Positions 45,001 to 55,097 of a DNA stretch of 64,000 nucleotides are shown piece by piece. Under the pieces are notes generated by a model that made no database searches, was not told the DNA's origin, and saw only the letters and a program-made list of their open reading frames with translations. Source of the stretch: Heliocidaris tuberculata (lineage: Eukaryota > Echinodermata > Echinoidea > Camarodonta > Echinometridae); assembly GCA_025618425.1 (NCBI GenBank), contig CM046833.1, positions 9,435,429 to 9,499,428 on the forward strand, given 5' to 3'. The translations under genes were made by a program, and so were the position numbers. The first letter of the stretch is position 1; each line of letters begins with the position of its first letter.

Positions 45001-45161
45001 GGCCAACCAAGCAGTCCTCTGTCAAAGAGCATGGTTATGTTAGGGAGGTTACCTCATCTGGTTCCAGACTCCCAAAGAGAGTGAAATTGGCTGCACCCCA
45101 TTCCTTAAGTCATGCCGTCATGATGTCAAAATCTTTGGGCAAAACCCATAGTGCAAAATAA
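35988..45161 (+). CDS. MULE transposase gene, DDE core and SWIM finger
   Basis: Exons 35988-36023, 36426-36623, 36896-37032, 37908-38174, 38666-38898, 39496-39928, 40149-40458, 41494-41710, 42230-42436 and 44668-45161 join in phase with no stop: 843 residues, or 864 if the optional exon 42061-42123 is used. The N-terminal zinc finger has YRCHHG, TDC and VHNHTL (a C..C..HxH pattern as in WRKY-GCM1/FAR1-like MULE fingers). The DDE core has FIDSTGG, FITDDC followed by CTFH, and TNNYAEA. A SWIM finger CTC-x8-CKH follows. The C-terminus is Lys/Arg-rich with an AT-hook-like GSGRPTK. It would act in the nucleus to cut and paste the element. No frame damage is visible, so it may be active. Confidence 0.88.
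36426..36623 (+). CDS. MULE transposase exon 2
   Basis: Encodes AILPANHPHHVCSMEQ, then EEDALKWLREFQESSKSTWR and TKYVLFK. Donor GTTTGT. This is the region leading into the N-terminal zinc finger. Confidence 0.75.
36896..37032 (+). CDS. MULE transposase exon 3: zinc finger first half
   Basis: Encodes REYRCHHGQQRGKKG, RHRKDTDCMASLQVIVKRSS. Donor GTAAGT, two bases left. Confidence 0.8.
37908..38174 (+). CDS. MULE transposase exon 4: zinc finger HxH and linker
   Basis: Encodes KLSWVHNHTLHTSSALKYRD, HSPSSALNILEMELQ and RAWFPDLQYCYR. The HNH supplies the last two finger ligands. Confidence 0.8.
38666..38898 (+). CDS. MULE transposase exon 5: first catalytic Asp
   Basis: Encodes LYYKIFKKSYGSSDG and ends GELAFIDSTG; the Asp in FIDST is the first DDE residue. 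Donor GTATGT. Confidence 0.85.
39496..39928 (+). CDS. MULE transposase exon 6: second catalytic Asp
   Basis: Encodes GVDRHGSRIFLLLTHSSAGG, ETFITDDCLAERKALQSVFP and LLCTFHVLQAVWRWLWD. This matches the MULE core order of TD, then FP, then C-x2-H. Confidence 0.9.
40149..40458 (+). CDS. MULE transposase exon 7: catalytic Glu
   Basis: Encodes RGNHTNNYAEAAMRVVKDSI with the Glu following TNN, then LVDFVLYRLEGYYQRKLL. Donor GTAAGA, phase 0. Confidence 0.88.
41494..41710 (+). CDS. MULE transposase exon 8: SWIM zinc finger
   Basis: Encodes VGERTFHVKSQ, then ICTCFEGQTGGPCKHQEAIV, a complete CxC-x8-CxH SWIM finger. Donor GTGAGT at 41711. If unspliced, the frame would stop at 41764-41766, giving a short isoform. 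Confidence 0.85.
42061..42123 (+). CDS. MULE optional in-frame exon
   Basis: 63 bases with acceptor CTCTAG and donor GTGTTT. It is symmetric in phase, so it can be skipped. It encodes GGLCKQQACTTFIRIA, which echoes the GGPCKHQEAI half of the SWIM finger. Confidence 0.35.
42230..42436 (+). CDS. MULE transposase exon 9: Gln/Pro-rich linker
   Basis: Encodes DDNVPDTWLQPLQPAYHPVQ, two copies of QEAMEVQE, and LVKIASLQAQRDLHNAFDRS. Donor GTAAGC, one base left. Another frame here reads KKPWKFKK repeats and is a shadow. Confidence 0.75.
42440..44660. other. MULE intron 9
   Basis: 2.2 kb, AT-rich, no recognised element. It contains a short inverted ACTATACC / GGTATAGT pair near 42890-42920. Confidence 0.5.
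44668..45161 (+). CDS. MULE transposase exon 10: basic C-terminus
   Basis: Acceptor ATTTCAG. Encodes CHQYLEEFDTLLDGIKDRVR, RMFGRYCGINLARRKVKRKK and GGRKKIGSGRPTKQSS, stopping at 45159-45161. Probably DNA-binding and nuclear-localising. Confidence 0.8.
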
Positions 45162-45594
45162 GAAAGAAAGGTAGAATGACAGCAAAAGAAGGCTATGGGC
45201 TGTGTTTTCCCCCTTTTTTCATATTGTCCATCCTTGATTCTTCTTGTTGTTCATTCTCATAAAGATCACTTACCAGTGTGAAATGTCATTTTGAGGTCAA
45301 ATGTCAAACAGATCTGGTCTTGTCAGCAGGTTAACCAGCCGTCGAAATGATAATTCATTTTTTTAAAAACTATTGTCGATAATCTTTATCAAAATATAAT
45401 AATTTTTAATGCAAGTTTAATTAAGCAAAATCTGTCGAGAGATGGCTGAAATATTCCGGGGAAAAAACATGGTTTAATGTCGAGTAGAAGTCTGTTCTTT
45501 GCAAAAGCCCCATTGCTCAAAAACGAAATGTAGTCCAACTTGGTGATTATATATACATGTATTACCATAGAAAGATTATCTTATCAGATTTGTA

Positions 45595-46440
45595 TGCCTC
45601 AGCCCCCGCCACCGAAGGGGGTGCTGGAGGCATCATGTTTTCGGGTTGTCCATCCATCCCGCTTTCCTGTCATCGTAATATCTCAAGAGCCATTTGAGAT
45701 ATGAACTTCAAACTTAATGATAGCATGTATCACCATAGGAAGACGATCTGAATAGATTTTGGAGTATGTAGGTCAAAGATCAAGGGTCACAGAGGTCAAT
45801 GAAATTGCAGGTATCAGCCTCGTTATCACGACATCTTAAGAACCACTTGAGATATGAACTTCAAACTTGATGAGATTACCATACCGGAAGATGATCTGAT
45901 TAGATTTTTGGAGTAATGAGGTCAAAGGCCATAGTTCACAGAGGTCTATTTCTGAAATTAATGGTTTTAAGGGTGGTGGCATATAGGAAATGCAGTTGCA
46001 TTTGTCTTATTGGGTAATGGAAAATGTCAAAGGTTACAGAAGTCAATTTCTGACATTCTAAATAGTAGCCTTTTGATTGCGATATCTCAATTTTCTGAAA
46101 TTACAGGTTCTATCCTTATGGCGATGTAACATTTGTGGTAATTACCACAAACATTAGTGGTAGTGTGTATCACACCATAGAAGACAGTGTTGTTATACAT
46201 GTATTTAAGGTAAGTAGGTCAATGGTCACATTTGTCAATTTCTGAAATTAAAGGGGTTTTTTTTCAACCTTGCGATATCACTGTCTCAAGAACCACTGGA
46301 GGTAGAAAGCTTCAAATGTTATAAAGGAATGTATAACAGTAGATCAACAAAAATGAAGTAGATTTGGATTGATTTGGTCAAAGCTAGGTCAAATGTTTTT
46401 AGAAGTAAATATCTGATTTTTGTCAGCCTCTAAGCTCCTT
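45595..46440. repeat. degenerate tandem repeat of about 110-120 bp
   Basis: Words such as GATATCTCAAGARCCA, GAGATATGAACTTCAAACTT, CACCATAGGAAGA and GGTCAAAGRTCAAGGGTCAC recur five or so times with high divergence. It lies in the non-coding 3' part of the MULE. Confidence 0.65.
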
Positions 46441-47410
46441 TGTTTTCAGCATCAAGTGTAACATTCAATAAAAAATAGTGTGGTAACAATAATTGAAAGA
46501 ACACTAAGCAAAAACTTGGGTGGAGACGAATTTGACATATTTTGGGGGAAATGCCATTGTTCAGTCATCTGTGATTATATTTGTTTGATTAACCTATTAA
46601 ATTAAAGAGCATTAAATTGGCTACAAGATCAGCATATTGCCCTTGGGCTTTATTGTGCGATCCGTCATAAATTTGGGATCAAACATGGGTTTCCTTTTTT
46701 TTTTACTCACACGGTATAGGAATTTTCCTACAAATTTTAATAAGATGGGGGGGGGGGGAGGGTCTCTTTTTAGCGTCATGTTCATAAAAATAGGGGAAAT
46801 GTAATGTTTCAAACAAAATGAACAAGACTATTTTTATATAATTTGAAACTTTGGCTACATGAAAATAGTGTATATAGGCCTTCACCTTTTACCATGACTG
46901 TCCATCATCAGTCAATGCTGTGACAATTTTTGCAAGTAATTCAATCCTCTCATTGCCAAGCCAAAACTATCCTATGCTCCCATGGTAATGTGTTCAAGTG
47001 GCTGATGGGATATAAATCCCTGATTCTCTGTATTGTGATACATATTTTGTCAGTCTAATCAATTCGGCATCATCATTTGTTTTATCTTATTTTGTAAAAT
47101 TCATTTGTGAATGCTATACAACAAAGTGATTTGATGCTTTTACAGAACCAGGAGGTACTGAAATGTAGATTCTTGAATGTCAACATTCTACACACTGTTC
47201 TTTTCAACTTTTCCCAAATAAATATTTCTCTTTTGAAAGTGAGATATAGTATATCTTTCTCTCTCTGACTTTTTTTTTTCATTTTGGTATGTATGTTTAT
47301 GACTATAAGTACAGGGGTTTTGTGTGTAAGGTTGCACATACGAGGGGTGGTTGGTGTGTGAGGGTGTGTGTGTGTCAAAAGAGAAGAAAGACAAGAAATG
47401 TATCATTCAT

Positions 47411-47474
47411 TGAGAGCCAGAAGGACACTAATCCTGTGTGAAATTATATAGGAGTTAATGGCCTTCTGGCTCTC
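47411..47474. repeat. 13 bp perfect hairpin inside MULE
   Basis: GAGAGCCAGAAGG at 47411-47423 pairs with CCTTCTGGCTCTC at 47462-47474, with a 38-base loop. Too short for a MITE call alone. Confidence 0.6.
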
Positions 47475-47604
47475 AGCAGACAGTATCAAACAAGAATATA
47501 CAGAGTGACACAGATAGTAGGGTAAGGGATGAAGGGAGAGAGCGAGAGAGAGAATGATTATTTGATAATAAATTGTATTAAGCCGCTTAAGTTTACAGGC
47601 ACAT

Positions 47605-48030
47605 ATCGCAGGGCCTGAATCATAAAACTACACAGACTTGAATAAGGTGCAGTCAGTGCATCCATGGAAAGCTGGACAAACAAGGCTTCATTCAAGACAT
47701 GATATACATGTATTGTGTCAAATTGTCAAATTAGTGTCTGTGGTGGCAGACTATTATGTCACTGTATACAATTATTACAAGTGAGGTGCATTTTCCATAC
47801 ACATATGGCAATCAGTCACATTTCACATATCACAGGGTCTGAAACATAGACTAAGTCTTACACTGTCGGAGAGCGACATGCATGGAACAAGGCTTCACCA
47901 CAGAACTCCTAGGAGTTCTGTGGGCTTCACTCATCAAGACTCGATATATTTTGTCCAACTTTCAAATTAGAGTCTGTGATTGCAGACTACTATGGCACTG
48001 TATACAAACTACATGTGAGGTGCATCATGT
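47605..48030. repeat. degenerate direct duplication near the MULE right end
   Basis: Blocks near 47605-47800 and 47825-48025 share CACATATC.CAGGG.CTGAA, CATGGA.A, CAAGGCTTCA, CAAATTAGDGTCTGTG, GCAGACTA.TATG.CACTG and GTGAGGTGCAT in the same order. Confidence 0.65.
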
Positions 48031-48140
48031 ACATTATGTATAACAATAATCAGCGAGCAACTAAGTCCACGCGCACGCGTACTGCGTGCTTATGTGTAGG
48101 CTTTCCCACCAGCGCACTTTTAGGAGTATTATGGCGAAAC

Positions 48141-48172
48141 TGGCCAGGCTAGCGTGTAAAAAAAAATTGCGC
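48141..48172 (-). repeat. MULE right terminal inverted repeat
   Basis: Exact inverted copy of 35635-35666, followed by AGCCCGGCT at 48173-48181. Confidence 0.95.
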
Positions 48173-48326
48173 AGCCCGGCTTTACTCAGGCCACTGATTT
48201 ATGGAAAGCCATTCGTCAACCTCCAAGTCCCGTATGAATTACCATATCTATGTAACAAAATAAAGAAACCAAATTATTTTCTGGAATGAAATGAGCATCA
48301 GAAATCAATTCTAGCTATTTTGTCGT

Positions 48327-48358
<32 letters not shown>

Positions 48359-49364
48359 TATTTGTATTTAGTCCCAGAACTATGGTGATTTTGTAGGATT
48401 AAAAGAGGATGACATTTGGCTCTCCATAATTCGGTGGCCTAAATCTACATACTTAGGCGGGGGCTTAAGTTAGGCGCCTTTCGAGAATACGGGCCAATAA
48501 CAACAATATTAAGTTCGTGTACATGTATAGCGCATGATACACATTTATTTTATCAATGTCTCTATGCGCTTCCTATGAGGTTTGGATTATTACACGTGCT
48601 CAGTCTAGCTGCTCTAAAGAATGCGCTGAAGCTTGAGGAATAAATTCCTACCGGTACCCATTAACTTCACCTGGGTCGAGAGTGGCAAATGTAGCAAAAT
48701 ACTACTAATGCCTTAACAAAATACTTTAGTGCCGGGCTTGGATATGAACCCCGTACCTTGCGATATACCGTCTGGTGACTTATCCACTAGACAAGAACTA
48801 GAAGGAGATCGACAAAAAGTAGACAAATGAAAGTTTGCAACAACAAAATAATTTTTTTAAAAAGAAAATGATAAAAGTAGGCCGATATTTTTTTAAAAAT
48901 TAAGTCATCTCTGCAATTTACAGTGCATGGAGGATACTGGGGGCACCCCCCCCCCCCCCCGTCAGAGAATTATGGATCCGCCACTGATGAGTAGTTAAAT
49001 GTGGTCATGTATTTCACTTTCTCCCAGTTAACCGCGATATCCTTTGGCCAGGTGACCCAGTTCAACCGCAATAAACCTTTTCTATTGTCGTTTGTTTATT
49101 GTGTCTTCCCTTGCTTAAAAGTCATCCTGACCGATCAAATATTAAAGGGCTATCGAACCCTGGCAGCCAGTCAAGTTGAATTTCATAATGCATTCTGGGT
49201 TGTAATAAAGAATGTCATGATAGGACCATTAAATACTCCTATCATTATACATCCTTTGTGTAAACGTAGGCTTCACTAAATTTTAATGAAGCCTTTGTTT
49301 TGGAAGCATCACAAAAACAAGCTATTATCATTTTGAAAGCTAAAGAAGGGAAAGATCTACATTT

Positions 49365-49560
49365 TGTGCAGGGGCCGCGGAGCCTTTTTGAAAGTGGGGG
49401 GGGGGGGGCTGATTTGATTTCACTCAATGACAATTTTCGAGGCTTTTTTCCCCGATAATTTGTTAGCGTGTCTACTCAAAAAGGGTTTTTGTGTGTGGGG
49501 GGGGGGGGGGGGAGGGGCTGCAGCCCCCAACCCCCCTCCCTCGTTTCCGCGGCCGATGTT
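49365..49560. repeat. two GCCGCGG poly-G elements
   Basis: GGGGCCGCGGAGCCTTTTTG then poly-G at 49371-49408, and poly-G, GGGGCTGCAGCCCCC, then CCGCGGCCG at 49497-49553. Related to 11820 and 13810. Confidence 0.5.
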
Positions 49561-49561
49561 G

Positions 49562-50690
49562 TAAAGCATTTTAGACCCATATTCTAATTAAATACAAGCT
49601 ATAAGATCATTTCTAAAGTTTAAAGTAGAAAGAAATCTTAATTAAGATAAAGAAATTATTGAATTGGTGGAAACAGAGAGATTTAACAATGATGGGTACA
49701 ATACAATAATTAAAGCTGTTGGTTTATTCCAAATTCATTTATATGGCATCTGTCACATCGGTTCCAAGATAGGTATATGAGGAACTGTATCGGCACACTT
49801 TCGATTTTTTGTGGGGTGGGAGAAGCAAAATAAAAAAATCGGCTTGGAGGTCTGAAAATGAAGTTCTGATAATGAAGCACATGGGGTTATGTGGGTTGAA
49901 AGATTTATGGAAATAATGAAATGAAATGGAAACAATATTTCAAATATGCTACAAAACACTTGGGGAAAATTGTTATTCTCGTGCGATTATCTGCTTGGAC
50001 TGTTGAAGGTAACATTGCGACAATTCTTTATGAAATGGGAGAGTAGTTAGACTAAGCCGACCATATATCACAATGAAATATTCACAATTTATCAATCTGA
50101 AAGTTATATGTAGGCCCCCTATATAGCGATTTTAACATTTTAAAAATCATATCTTTCTTATCATTTATCAGATTTTTCGTTCAAACTTTCATCAATTGGT
50201 TTCTCCGAGTTTTCTTCCTTTTCTTCAAAGTATATTGCTGTCAAGGCTGAAGTGCCCTTTAAGTGGAGACATCTACGTCCTCATATATACCGGAATCGAT
50301 TTCAATTTCTTTGTCGGCTGGAATATCCGCTTTTATTCAATCTCTTAATCTCTTGTAATGACTCAAGCTCATTGTTTATTGAACTGTAGACAAAATAAGT
50401 AATGTTTTGGAACGATGGTGTGGTTCCGGGGTTCTGTAAAATGTGGAGGGGGGGGGGGGGGGGGCGTGAGTAATACCGAAAAATTCTAACAAACATAACA
50501 AAAATTATCATAACGTTGAGAAGGATGACGGTTCACCATGTGGTTAGTCCTGAGAAGGACTGTTGAGCAAGAAGAAGATAGTGGAGAAAGTTAAGAGGAG
50601 AAGAAATGGAAAGGCGAGATAGAAAGTAAGAGAATGTAGAAGTATAATCTTTCTTGAAAGTGTGAAGTCCTGAAAAGGACTGTAAACCAG
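49562..50690. other. AT-rich intergenic DNA
   Basis: Only an arm of the GGGCAATCC-type foldback family (about 50150-50262) and a poly-G run at 50446-50464 are recognised. Confidence 0.5.
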
Positions 50691-51325
50691 ATGAAAAGGC
50701 TGAGAATGGTATTTGATGTGCTCAGGGCAATGTGTAGCCATGTTTAATTGACCACACGCAAACCTTATATGCTTTATTCATCAAATTTCGAGAAATCGGA
50801 AGAATCAAATTTGTATAACCTCTAATTAAAGTTTTCCTTGTATTGATGCAGACTAGGCTTGCCAGTGTGCCTAGTATCTCCTTGCTAGAATTAGTCTCGA
50901 AACAAGAACACTTTATAATTATAAAGTCTATGACCAATCCCCTATTTTACTCAAGTCAAGACAAGTTGTAGCTAGAGTCGACCTCTTTACATAAATACAA
51001 GATTGTAGACTCTCTCTTTGGGTCTTGGCCGGACAAAAAAAATGTGTGATTTGAAGTTAAATCAAGATGAATTAAGATAGGGAGGCCTGTTTAAAAAGCT
51101 TTTTTTTTTAATTCATCATTTCTGACAGTTAAAATTGAGTCGAGTCCCAGGCAGCCAGATCCTAGGCTAGAGAAATGTTAAAAATCTTGTGTGACTGAAC
51201 CTATTTATTTAATACAGTTTTTCGTAATTAGAGTCTATTCTAGTTCAACATCTTCTTTAGATTGAACATGAATAATTTCCTGTCTTTAATCTATCATGAC
51301 CCAGGTCAATAAAATGAAGTAGGAT

Positions 51326-51526
51326 TTAATCATTCTGACACATTTGTATTTTGCTTGTTCTTGGACATTCTACAATTAAAAGATTTACTCTTCCCTCACT
51401 TCTGCATATACCACAATTCCTATGGAAGGTCCGTGTATGAAGTATGATGAGCCCCAAAAATTCCTTTTCGTACAAGCTCTGCACCTCCTGAGGCTGATTT
51501 TCATTTAACTTGTTATCCCCTTTCAT
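51326..51526 (-). pseudogene. possible non-LTR retroelement C-terminal fragment
   Basis: Minus-strand frame contains HRNCGICRSEG then VECPR, a C-x2-C...C arrangement like the C-terminal zinc knuckle of some retroelement polymerases. No other part of such a protein is seen next to it. Confidence 0.25.
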
Positions 51527-52153
51527 GTGGTACTAGAAAAGTTGAACTGGCATCCACTTGATGCATGCAGTAAAAAACTTGCAATCATTCATAGTATGTG
51601 TACAAATGATGTACAAATTTTATTACAAAGAATTAATGAATACATTTTGTAATCGATATAATTTAATGATTATTTCATGCATTCCTTTCATTGTTTTTCT
51701 CTCTCCAGGCATAGATTTATGTCTACATCATCATACAACTTTCATTGAGGAGTCATCTTTCCAATATTATTCAGCAGGACTTCAAGTGTTTTGGAGTAGC
51801 CCAACATACTTGAAACTTCAAAAAGTAAATTCTATCTCATTTTATTCTTTCTCATTTAGCTTTTGATGGAATATGACATCTATTATGGCATGACAAAAAA
51901 AAAAAGAAATGAAAAAGAATTATGCGGTATATGACTGCTGGGAATAAAATAATGTATAGTTTGGTGTCATGTGATAATTTTGTTTGTGATGTCACCCTTA
52001 CTTCTTGCCTGATGGTAGGGCCCAAGAGATGCTCCTAGTTTCCATGTAAATGTATGCATTGATTAATACTTTTAAAACGTCTTCTTTTGTTAAGAAGCAT
52101 CTCACTGTTGATCATTCCCCCTCCCTTTTTTTTTTTTCTTTTTAGATGCTACA

Positions 52154-52300
52154 GGGGCCTGTTGCACAAAACTTGCGTTTGATCGCAACTCCTAAAAATC
52201 AAACGCAAGTCCTAAATGCGCACTTCTGATTGGCTGAAAATAAAGTTGCGTTTGATTTTCCTGAGTTGCGTTCAAACGCAAGTTTCGTGCAACGGACCCC
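52154..52300. mobile_element. foldback MITE, family B copy 2
   Basis: Starts GGGGCCTGTTGCACAAAACT, with the inverted right end GGGGTCCGTTGCACGAAACT. It matches 11216-11362 in inverse orientation, including the conserved CTGATTGGCTG core. Confidence 0.8.
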
Positions 52301-53303
52301 AGAGCAATCACAAGTGGACACAGAGGATGAACACATGTCAACAGATTCTTTGTCAGAAGAGGTGAATTTCATATTTGGTTCATCAGACCAGTTGAGAGTT
52401 ATGTTTATTCTTTAACAGCAGAGTGAACAATACCAGCTCTACACCTTTTGCACCACTCTAGATAACCAAAGGGGAGTCATATTCATATTTGCTACAGGCG
52501 CATAATAGTATGTTTATTGGCAGCAGGGCAAGATGAGTTGAAATTCTTGGTGGAATAGAGACCACTAGAAATATGTATTTTGAGCATCCTAAAATCCTCT
52601 TGTGGTGGAAGAAGAATGATGTTGCAGATATATATTACTCAAATTTTTGTCACATATATGAAAATGATTATTATTGCTTAAACAGATTTGTATGCAAAAA
52701 TAAATGGTTAATATACAGTCAGACGTACATGCGCTATGTTGTGACGGTTCGTAATATATATATATATATATAAAAGGCTGAGAATGGTATTTGATGTGCT
52801 CAGGGCAATGTGTAGCCATGTTTAATTGACCACACGCAAACCTTATATGCTTTATTCATCAAATTTCGAGTAGCGTAATAATAAGTGCATTGCGAATTGG
52901 AATGTAAGAAACGTTAAAAATCCGGTTAAAATGACAATTCGTTGAGACGAGAAGGCGTTGAAATGGCCATATACAGGATAGAGTTTTGGACACTGGTGAG
53001 GCACATTCCTTACAAATAAGATATTATAATGAATAGTTTTGGGGCAAGTAAGGGAGTTTAGAAATATCAATTTCACGTCATAACCAATTAAAAAGTTAAT
53101 TTCCATAAAATTTACATAATTATATGCGAATCGTAATGTGGATTTGTGCAACTGCATCGAAGCGCTAATAATTGAGAAAAAGAAACATATATAATTATTT
53201 GAATACTGTAATTTTGGTCGTTTCATTTTGCTGTGCATTTGTCCCATATAGGCCTACATGATATACATTCATTGAAAACAGGAATAGGCCCATATGGCAA
53301 TGG

Positions 53304-53436
53304 CAGTGGCGGATCCAGAATCCAAAATCTCTGACAAGCAAAAAAAAAAAAAAAAAAAAAAAAAGGTCCTCAGCATTTTTGGGGTCCTTTTTTGGTCCTA
53401 GGGGAGGGAGCCCCCCCCCCCCCGGATCCGCCACTG
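53304..53436. mobile_element. hAT-like CAGTGGCGGATCC MITE
   Basis: Perfect inverted ends CAGTGGCGGATCC. Flanks GGCAATGG and GGCACTGG form an 8 bp target duplication with one mismatch. The interior is poly-A and poly-C. Confidence 0.8.
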
Positions 53437-53989
53437 GGCACTGGTACAGTGAAGCACAGTAAACAGTAAACCTGCTACATGTATTTTGTTAATTATAAAT
53501 TTGCCATCTTTATACTGATTTCAGAACTTTCTTTGAAAAGATCCGTGATAAACTAGAAACAAAATAAAAATCTTCTGAGGAAATTAACCCTTCATGGAAA
53601 TTTGGATTGAGAAGGAGAAGAATAGAGAAAATGTGAAAAAAAAAAATGAAAATCGGACAAAAAAAATGAAAGTAAATGTTTCGAAAGTTGAAATCACTAT
53701 AATGGTATGGGGAATCCCCGATTGGCAATGCGATCAAGATGCATGTCAGAACTCTAATAATTAAAATATATACCCCTTTGTCCATTTTATATTAGAACAG
53801 ATTTATGTCCATGATATATTTGTACATGTACATTGTATTTCAGTGAAAAAAAAATGTCTGTTACACAATAAAAGTTGGTAAAAAGGGATATTTTAAAGTA
53901 TTTTAAATACGTTTCTCTGATTTTCTGTTTTCATCCCAGCCCATTTTTTTTTAATGAAAGGGTTCCATGTTCCACCCCTTGTTTTGTGG

Positions 53990-54290
53990 GCGGAGGGGGA
54001 GAGTGCATGCAAGAGAGAAAGGCAATACAACGGTGTCAGAGTTTGTAGAAGAAAAGTAACAGATATTTAAGATCGAGAGACCGAAAAGGGGACATAAGAA
54101 ATAGATATAGAGGGACGTGGGGGAAGAGAAAAATAAAGTGAAAGAGAAAGAGAAAGGCAGAGAATGAGAGAGGGAGAGAGAGAGAAAAAGAAAGAGAGAG
54201 AGACACACAATGAGACAGAAAGAAATTAAGAAAAAGAGGGAGATAGAGAGAAAGAGAGGGGGGGGGGGGGGAGTTGCGATAGATATAGAA
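53990..54290. repeat. purine-rich GA tract
   Basis: GAGAGA, AAGAGA and a poly-G run. Frames through it are low-complexity. Confidence 0.8.
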
Positions 54291-54651
54291 AGGAAGTCAT
54301 ATAGAGAAAGACACCTAGAAGGAGAGATAAAAAAGATGATTAGAAGTGGATTGTAACCTCCTGTCCATGATTAATTATTTTTTTCTGGGGGGGGGGGGGG
54401 TTAGGAGGTAGCAGCCCCCCCCCCAAAAGAAAAATGGAAAAAAATTCCGGCCTTGACAATATATTTTTTACCTTATTTTAGACACTTTCCCAGAATAAAG
54501 ATAATTTAAGGCCCACTGGGGAGGGGGCGGGGAGAATATTTCATTGAAATATTTACAATTTTTTCTCTCAGTGGTCATGATGGTGATAGTGGCGGGGGGG
54601 GGGGGCATTCCCCCTCAATCGGCATATGCGGATTTGGTTTGACCTTGTTAC

Positions 54652-54834
54652 ACTCCAAAAAATTTTGGGTAAAATTTTACCCAATACTGAGTATTAGGGA
54701 ACATGCTTACAATGTATTTGTTGGATGAAATTTACCCAAATGCTAGGGTAAAATGTAAAATGCCCCAACAAGCATGCATGTTCCCTTACTACCCAATATC
54801 AGTTTTACCCAACCCCCACTTTTTTTTGTAGAGT
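54652..54834. mobile_element. ACTC-poly-A foldback MITE
   Basis: ACTCCAAAAAATTTTGGGTA at the left pairs with the inverted TGGGGGTTGGGTAAAA/ACTCTACAAAAAAAA end. The inner arms share GGGAACATGC and CATGTTCCC. Confidence 0.7.
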
Positions 54835-55097
54835 CTATCAGTTTATCACTGTTAGTGCAAACTGTAAAGCACTTCATGTTCACAAGATGCCTTATAAAGC
54901 AAAATATAGATTGATTCATGACATCAGAAAGTCGCCATCAAATCTTTGGATATTTACCATATTCATTGTTGTCTATTCAAACGGTGCAAAATTACATTTG
55001 ATTTTGAACAATGGCAGGGTACTCCATCGCATTGTTCTGTATATTGCGACACAAAGACCTCTGCCTCATCATTCCCCGTTTAATAGTACAGCCCCCC

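Larger units (their letters stand above)
35635..48172 (+). mobile_element. intact 12.5 kb Mutator-like (MULE) transposon
   Basis: The left end reads GCGCAA, nine T, then ACACGCTAGCCTGGCCA. The right end is its exact inverted copy for 32 bases, and similarity continues imperfectly for about 18 more. The element is flanked by perfect 9 bp repeats AGCCCGGCT (35626-35634 and 48173-48181). Removing it with one repeat restores the MITE and unit sequence seen in units 1 and 2. Nine-base target duplications, inverted ends and a DDE-SWIM transposase together define the MULE superfamily. It carries one multi-exon gene (35988-45161) and a non-coding 3' third with a tandem repeat field. Confidence 0.93.
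32546..49232. repeat. three-copy tandem array of a 1.38 kb unit (third copy split)
   Basis: Unit 1 is 32546-33923, unit 2 is 33924-35305, unit 3 is 35306-35634 plus 48182-49232. Units start AGAACGATGAGAAAGGC and end ATAGGACCATTA. Lengths are about 1377, 1382 and 1379 bp once the transposon is removed, and substitutions between copies are few (for example TAGGCGG in units 1 and 3, TATGCGG in unit 2). Each unit holds a GGCCCGTATTCTC MITE, a reversed SINE, a poly-C run and the end ATCCGCCACTG. A frame of about 105 residues crosses the unit junction but shows no known domain. Confidence 0.9.
50694..52870. repeat. identical 99 bp direct repeats, 2.08 kb apart
   Basis: 50694-50792 and 52772-52870 are identical (AAAAGGCTGAGAATGGTATT ... 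CATCAAATTTCGAG). The sequences between and outside do not match. A short duplication or small retroelement remnant is possible; no primer-binding or polypurine signature is obvious. Confidence 0.9.

Noticed and set aside
44783..45084. Two other frames over the last MULE exon
   Set aside because: The spliced frame matches the upstream phase and ends in a basic tail; the others do not join any exon.
48086..48289. 67-residue frame spanning the MULE right end
   Set aside because: It crosses the terminal repeat into the host MITE, so it is a chance fusion.
50694..52870. Direct repeats read as LTRs of a 2.2 kb retrotransposon
   Set aside because: 99 bp is short, no TG...CA ends, no primer-binding site, and no gag or pol between them.
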